NCBI GenBank assembly: GCA_910586995.1
Contig: CAJUKZ010000015.1
Span: forward strand, 1 to 36,090
Reading direction: 5' to 3'
DNA: 36,090 nucleotides
DNA from: an uncultured Muribaculaceae bacterium
Lineage (GTDB): Bacteria > Bacteroidota > Bacteroidia > Bacteroidales > Muribaculaceae
Positions within the stretch are counted from its first letter, which is position 1, and each line of letters starts with the position of its first letter. This document shows, piece by piece, positions 32,102 through 36,090 of the stretch. The position numbers were made by a program, and so were the translations under genes. The notes below the pieces were generated by a model. It was not told the DNA's origin and did no database searches. It saw nothing but the letters and a program-made list of their open reading frames with translations.

Positions 32102-32140
32102 TCTGCTTTGGAGTTTTCTATAATGGTTCGATAATTGTAG
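32083..32140 (-). pseudogene. Remnant of a regulator gene 3' end
   Basis: On the - strand, the frame ending at TGA 32083-32085 reads ...IIENSKADLSFLS, against ...SIEKSMVKNDEEYLSFLS at the end of the intact regulator (stop at 29975). The final LSFLS-stop codons are nearly identical in DNA. Similarity fades within about 15 codons, and nothing further upstream resembles the gene. It fits a regulator paralogue lost by deletion. Confidence 0.35.
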
Positions 32141-32156
32141 GTATAAGTGTGATAGT

Positions 32157-32195
32157 AAAAAACAGCCCGGACACCGACGGGGAGAGGTGTCCGGG
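32157..32195 (-). terminator. Terminator of the LRR lipoprotein gene
   Basis: A perfect 10-bp stem, CCCGGACACC (32166-32175) with 32186-32195, around a 10-nt loop, followed on the - strand by CTGTTTTTT (T run at 32157-32162). Confidence 0.88.
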
Positions 32196-32276
32196 AAATT
32201 ATGGTATAAATTCAGAAGTGCGAGAAGTTATCTTTATCGGGATGAATTGAGTTGCTGTCTTTTAGTTATAGCGCTA

Positions 32277-33236
32277 TTACTCCATCTCCACGAAGTTGGA
32301 GAACCATTGCCATCCGGATTTACTGTCGGCATATCGCGCTTTCGATCCTTTTGGTATATACACGGATATATCGCGAGGTGTGCCACGATGGAGTCTGTCG
32401 CCGAAAGCGTAGACAGTTTCACCATGCTCATTACGATCAGCCGATAGAGGTGGATAGGCGGCGTGGCAGGTGATGGTTTGCAAGTTCTCATTGTTGGCGA
32501 AACTCAATGCGTCTATCTCTGTAACTCCGGCAGGAATTTCCAACTTAGAGATCCCGCTGCCGAAGAATGCATGGTCGGGGATCTCTGTCACGCCGTCGGG
32601 TATCGAAAGCGATCCGCGCAGATATGAGCTATAACGGAAGCAGTCGTCGTCCAGTTTACGCAGGTTTTCAGGCAAGTGCACTTCTACCATAACCATAGAG
32701 GCAAAAGCTTTTTCGCCTATCTCAAGTACGTCGTCGGGCAGAAATACTCTCGCTATAGGCATCAAGACCGGGCATACGCCGTCGATCTGCTCATAGAAGG
32801 CTTCATCGGGAATTTTCTTATTCTTTATGTCAGCATTAAATAGTATCAGGCATCGCAGGTTGCCTTGTTGGGCGCACTTTTTCATAAAATTGAAGTCCGT
32901 GAGGTCTATAGGCCCATTTATCTCGAGATCCGTCACAGTCATTGCCTTATCGCCCAACGTCGCTTCCAAAGTACCATAGTCAGTGGTAGTGACTGATTCG
33001 GATGCAATATTGGTATTTATCGCCTCGTCTATCACCATTTGCACGGCTTCATCGAATTCCCGGGCGTTTTCTTTCCTGTTGTACTTCTTGCCGTGCGCAT
33101 ACATGATATATGGAGCTTTTTCTATAGTTTTCTCCGCAGAAACAGGACCTCCATCGTGGTCATCCGACGAATCGCACGCTATGGCCAGTGACAAAAACAT
33201 CATCATGACCAATATAGTTGCAAAATATTTTTTCAT
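32277..33236 (-). CDS. BspA-type leucine-rich-repeat lipoprotein
   Basis: 319 residues. Lipoprotein signal with Cys21 (LSLAIAC), then an acidic DSSDDHDGG stretch that may act as a surface-export signal for lipoproteins. Pre-LRR region (TDYGTLEATLGDKAMTVTDLEI...IDLTDFNFMKKC) and about five BspA-type repeats. It ends exactly at GTPRDISVYIPKGSKARY...WQWFSNFVEME, the point where the paralogue at 24951-26534 continues into its sorting domain. The two thus share architecture but use different anchors. Own promoter (33336-33367) and terminator, so it is monocistronic. Confidence 0.9.
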   Translation of the reverse strand: MKKYFATILVMMMFLSLAIACDSSDDHDGGPVSAEKTIEKAPYIMYAHGKKYNRKENAREFDEAVQMVIDEAINTNIASESVTTTDYGTLEATLGDKAMTVTDLEINGPIDLTDFNFMKKCAQQGNLRCLILFNADIKNKKIPDEAFYEQIDGVCPVLMPIARVFLPDDVLEIGEKAFASMVMVEVHLPENLRKLDDDCFRYSSYLRGSLSIPDGVTEIPDHAFFGSGISKLEIPAGVTEIDALSFANNENLQTITCHAAYPPLSADRNEHGETVYAFGDRLHRGTPRDISVYIPKGSKARYADSKSGWQWFSNFVEME

Positions 33237-33335
33237 GAGAATTGTATTAAATAGAAGGTAAAATATATTTGGAATAAATCTGTTGTTATTAACTTTTAAA
33301 TATCAGAATTAAGATGAGAATATAAAATTATGTAA

Positions 33336-33367
33336 CAAAGATATACTTTTATCTTTATAATGGCAAG
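33336..33367 (-). promoter_or_regulatory. Promoter of the LRR lipoprotein gene
   Basis: CTTG (33364-33367), 20 bp, TATCTTTG (33336-33343) on the - strand. Predicted leader about 93 nt, A/T-rich. Confidence 0.65.
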
Positions 33368-33431
33368 AAATTAACAAAAAAACATCTGTGATTTATTGAT
33401 TTGATGCGCAAATGCCTGAGTTGTTATATTA

Positions 33432-33472
33432 AAAACCTACCCCGGACCAAAAACAGGTCCGGGGTAGGTTTT
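33432..33472 (-). terminator. Terminator of the GH84 gene
   Basis: A perfect 17-bp stem (33432-33448 with 33456-33472) around a 7-nt loop, GC-rich in the centre with A/T ends, so it could stop transcription in both directions. Confidence 0.9.
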
Positions 33473-33519
33473 ATTGGTATCATCTGTGGCCTGACGGCCA
33501 TTGCCGATGTGTGGTATTA

Positions 33520-35982
33520 TCACATGAAGAAAACTACTTCGTGGACTTGTGCGCCCGGGGCAATCTCGATGGCTTCTCCGGGATCTGTGATGTCGACGAA
33601 CGGTTTGTCGTAGTGTTTGCCATTGACTGTAGCACCGTCTTTGGTCAGCAGTATGGCGCGGATATGATCTTCCGGCACTCTGAGCACTACCGGTTCTGTC
33701 ACCTTATAATAGGTGAGGGGATTTTCGTCTATCAGGCGGGCAGAAGCTGGATCGTCGTTGACCGGTTTGGCTGGATTGACTTCGAATGTGCGCATAGTGA
33801 ACCAGTTCTTGCGGTCGGATGGCAGACGGCGCAGGCGTACATATTGGGTGCGAGGTGTCTTCTTGGGGTCAGCAGGGGTGTAAGTGATGTCGTACTGCTT
33901 GTCGAGCTTGCCGGTGAGGGGTATCCACTGCTTGTTGTCCCTGTCGTAGAATTCAAGGATGGCGCTGTCGAAGTAGTCGCAGTCGTCTGTGCTGTTGCGT
34001 CCCTGACGGATATGTATTTCTCTGATGAAACGCGGCATAAGCAGGTCGAGACCTATCCATGAGCCTTCGGCCTGAGCCTCGCCGGAGGTGTAGTGGGTGG
34101 TGGTATCGGCGTCGAGCATGAATGCGGTGACGTTGGTGTTAACGTTCTCGAAAGAGCCTATTGGGCGATAGAGGCTCGACTGATGGCTCGCGAAGTTCAG
34201 GAAGAGGTCGCGCATCAGGTCGTTGATCGTGTTGATGTAGAACGGGTGCAGTTTCATCGTGCCTACCCGGTGGCTGTCGAATGCGGCCATCTCGGCTGAG
34301 TCGGGCATGGATACGGCATATGTGTTCCATATCTTTTCGATGTCGCCGGTGTGTATGGTCTCCATCAGTTTGACTGCATCAAGGCCGCGTTTGCCTACCA
34401 TGGCAAGCTGATCGATCCAGGGTTTCAGTTCGCGCAGGAGCAGAGGGTTGTGGCAATTCTTGTCGAAACGGGCGGGCAGTGTGGTGAGTGCCGAGAATTC
34501 GGTCTTGAGCGAGTCGAATACTTCCGGCGGATAGAGTCCGTAAGGCATTGTATTTGTCTCCCATGATTCGTCGCGGCGGTAGCCTGTCTCCGTGTCGGTG
34601 GAGTGTATGGCGAACAGACGGTATGCTTCCGGATCGTCGGGCATCAGGTAGGCGAGGCCGCGATTCCAGTTGTCGAGCGGATTGTAGGCCGGAATGTTCC
34701 AGGCGTAGTCCGCCACGCCGTATAGACCGAGTTTTGAAGCCTCTCCGTGCTCCATAGGATTGGATACCACAGCCACGAGATCGTCGGTTGTAAGAGTGGT
34801 GTCGAGTCCGTAGGCCGGTCCTTGCAGGATATAGTTGCGGCAATAGTCGCTCACGGGCCAGTTCCACCAGTAGTAGCCCGGGCGCTGCACCAGATTGTCG
34901 AAGAAAGTCATGGTGTCCTTTGTAAGGTCGGAGCATACGACGTCGCCGGTGTACATTACGTTTATGTTCTTGTCGAGAGTGCGTCCGTATGTGGCGAGCG
35001 GGCCATCTTCGGCTGTCTTGGCCCACAGGCGGGAGTAGTCGGTGGGGCAGACCACGAGGTCGGATACGTCGCCCTTTGCCTGCACGAAGTCGCGGTTGAG
35101 GTTGTTGAGCAACTCTACCTGACGCACGGGGTTTGTGCCTTCTCCTTCGATGTCGTCGAAGAATATGGCGAATGAGCGCACGCCCAGGTCATACATCATA
35201 TCGAATTTATTGAGCAGCGAATCATAGTCCTGCTTGTTCCAGCGTATGTCTTTTCCCGGATGTATGGCCCACACGAAGTCCACGTGGTTGCGCTTTGCGG
35301 CTTCCGCGAGTTCGTGTATTTTCTTTGCCTCATCGGCAGGATATGGCTGACGCCAATAGGGCGACGAGTGGTAGGGGTCGTCTTTGGGTCCGTAGAGGTA
35401 TACGTTCATTTTGTTCTTGCCGTAGAAGTCGATCAGCGACAGACGCACTTCGTGAGACCAGGGAGTACCGTAGAAGCCTTCAACAACTCCGCGGAATGGC
35501 AGCGACGGATAGTCAGTGATCTCCACCGAGGGTATCTTGCCATCCGTGGCTGAATCAATGATCTGTCGGAGAGTCTGGAGGCCGTAGAAAGCTCCGCGTT
35601 CGTCGTAAGCTTTGATCTTTACCGATTTAGGTTTGATGCTGAGGGTATATGCGCCGGATACCGGTTTTACGGGCAGTTTTTTCAGACCGAGGTCGATTTC
35701 TACAGGTATCGAGCCTTCTTTGAGGAATGAGGCTGCTTCGGACATGCTTCCGGTCTTGTCCTTGAGATTGAAGCCACGGGTAATGTCGACGGTGCGTTTG
35801 TCGTCTACGGTCATCTTCTGAGGAGTGGGGTTCACTACCACTTTGTGATCGATCACATGGCCCGGGACAGGGTTTACGACACGCACTTCCTTGCGTTGCG
35901 ACGACAGATCGAATGCGTCGGTCTGCGCTGATGCGCCGAGTGCCACTGCCAATGCCATGCTGAGGCTTAGGAGTTTTGACAT
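33520..35982 (-). CDS. Secreted GH84 beta-N-acetylglucosaminidase
   Basis: 820 residues. Signal peptide 1-19. An N-terminal GH20-like beta/alpha domain (about 45-155, ...AYDERGAFYGLQTLRQII), then the GH84 catalytic barrel starting FRGVVEGFYGTPWSHEVRL, with KMNVYLYGPKDDPYH and the catalytic Asp276-Asp277 pair in AIFFDDIEGEGTN. These match the O-GlcNAcase-like GH84 enzymes of Bacteroides (BtGH84 type) that use substrate-assisted hydrolysis. A C-terminal region (about 600-800) holds an F5/8-type carbohydrate-binding-like sandwich. The target is probably GlcNAc on host glycans. Own promoter and terminator. Confidence 0.94.
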   Translation of the reverse strand: MSKLLSLSMALAVALGASAQTDAFDLSSQRKEVRVVNPVPGHVIDHKVVVNPTPQKMTVDDKRTVDITRGFNLKDKTGSMSEAASFLKEGSIPVEIDLGLKKLPVKPVSGAYTLSIKPKSVKIKAYDERGAFYGLQTLRQIIDSATDGKIPSVEITDYPSLPFRGVVEGFYGTPWSHEVRLSLIDFYGKNKMNVYLYGPKDDPYHSSPYWRQPYPADEAKKIHELAEAAKRNHVDFVWAIHPGKDIRWNKQDYDSLLNKFDMMYDLGVRSFAIFFDDIEGEGTNPVRQVELLNNLNRDFVQAKGDVSDLVVCPTDYSRLWAKTAEDGPLATYGRTLDKNINVMYTGDVVCSDLTKDTMTFFDNLVQRPGYYWWNWPVSDYCRNYILQGPAYGLDTTLTTDDLVAVVSNPMEHGEASKLGLYGVADYAWNIPAYNPLDNWNRGLAYLMPDDPEAYRLFAIHSTDTETGYRRDESWETNTMPYGLYPPEVFDSLKTEFSALTTLPARFDKNCHNPLLLRELKPWIDQLAMVGKRGLDAVKLMETIHTGDIEKIWNTYAVSMPDSAEMAAFDSHRVGTMKLHPFYINTINDLMRDLFLNFASHQSSLYRPIGSFENVNTNVTAFMLDADTTTHYTSGEAQAEGSWIGLDLLMPRFIREIHIRQGRNSTDDCDYFDSAILEFYDRDNKQWIPLTGKLDKQYDITYTPADPKKTPRTQYVRLRRLPSDRKNWFTMRTFEVNPAKPVNDDPASARLIDENPLTYYKVTEPVVLRVPEDHIRAILLTKDGATVNGKHYDKPFVDITDPGEAIEIAPGAQVHEVVFFM

Positions 35983-36035
35983 GGTTTTTTGGTTGTTTAT
36001 GTTTAGTGATAATTGGTTTTACTGTCAGTTCGACA

Positions 36036-36068
36036 CAAAGATACGAATAAGTTGAGCGTAATGCCAAA
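36036..36068 (-). promoter_or_regulatory. GH84 promoter
   Basis: TTTG (36065-36068), 21 bp, TATCTTTG (36036-36043) on the - strand, a full consensus match. Predicted start near 36029, leader about 47 nt. Confidence 0.75.
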
Positions 36069-36090
36069 TTTATTTGAGCATTACCGAACG

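Noticed and set aside
34379..35026. A 215-codon - strand ORF within the GH84 gene
   Set aside because: It is an out-of-frame Arg-rich translation of the GH84 coding sequence, whose frame carries the catalytic motifs.

Overview
This window looks like a chromosomal segment from a gut-type member of the order Bacteroidales, probably family Muribaculaceae (the family is an inference from protein flavour). The evidence is the set of Bacteroidetes-restricted families (DUF4270, DUF4923, DUF3244, short GT5-like glycogen synthase, GH84, BspA-type LRR proteins, C-terminal sorting-type domains) and the repeated presence, upstream of genes, of the Bacteroidetes promoter (-33 TTTG-like, about 20 bp, -7 TAnnTTTG) rather than the E. 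coli type. No phage, transposase, integrase, CRISPR array or rRNA was seen.

Layout. 1-1158: 3' end of an outer-membrane beta-barrel gene (+), then a bidirectional hairpin terminator and a tRNA-Thr(CGU) gene (-). 1428-3676: DUF4270 lipoprotein and glycogen/starch synthase-like gene (-). 3985-9810: a tightly packed + operon with stand-alone DsbD-alpha protein, DsbD, MazG, a small secreted protein, topoisomerase III and a small Cys-rich membrane protein; then ndk and a secreted M23/LysM peptidase. 11743-12555: a gene-free mosaic between convergent genes, with inverted palindrome-rich modules flanking a 48-50 bp minisatellite. 12621-18174: a four-gene (-) operon of secreted proteins ending in a subtilisin-type S8 protease. 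18470-20251: rpsA (-). 20577-24526: a five-gene (-) operon DUF4923-recR-GNAT-sulfatase-Crp/Fnr. 24951-33236: a (-) surface-protein locus with two paralogous LRR proteins, a membrane-spanning TPR/LuxR-type regulator, a DUF3244 protein and a C13 (legumain-like) cysteine protease. 33520-35982: a secreted GH84 beta-N-acetylglucosaminidase (-).

How the parts work together. The housekeeping genes (ndk, mazG, topB, recR, rpsA, dsbD) cover nucleotide, DNA, translation and envelope redox functions. The accessory regions are about the cell surface: two protease loci (S8 and C13), both with C-terminal sorting-like domains, LRR proteins with either a lipid anchor or a sorting domain, a serine-type sulfatase and a GH84 enzyme, which suits a mucosal, host-glycan environment. 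The most notable system is the C13 locus: the predicted regulator gene is flanked by two diverged copies of a roughly 215 bp promoter-bearing segment, one of which drives the DUF3244-C13 genes and the other of which now lies upstream of the regulator itself, next to what looks like the tail of a lost regulator paralogue. The second notable structure is the 11.86-12.55 kb palindrome/minisatellite mosaic. Two very short hydrophobic ORFs with good promoters (20396-20458 and 24597-24698) may also be real genes.
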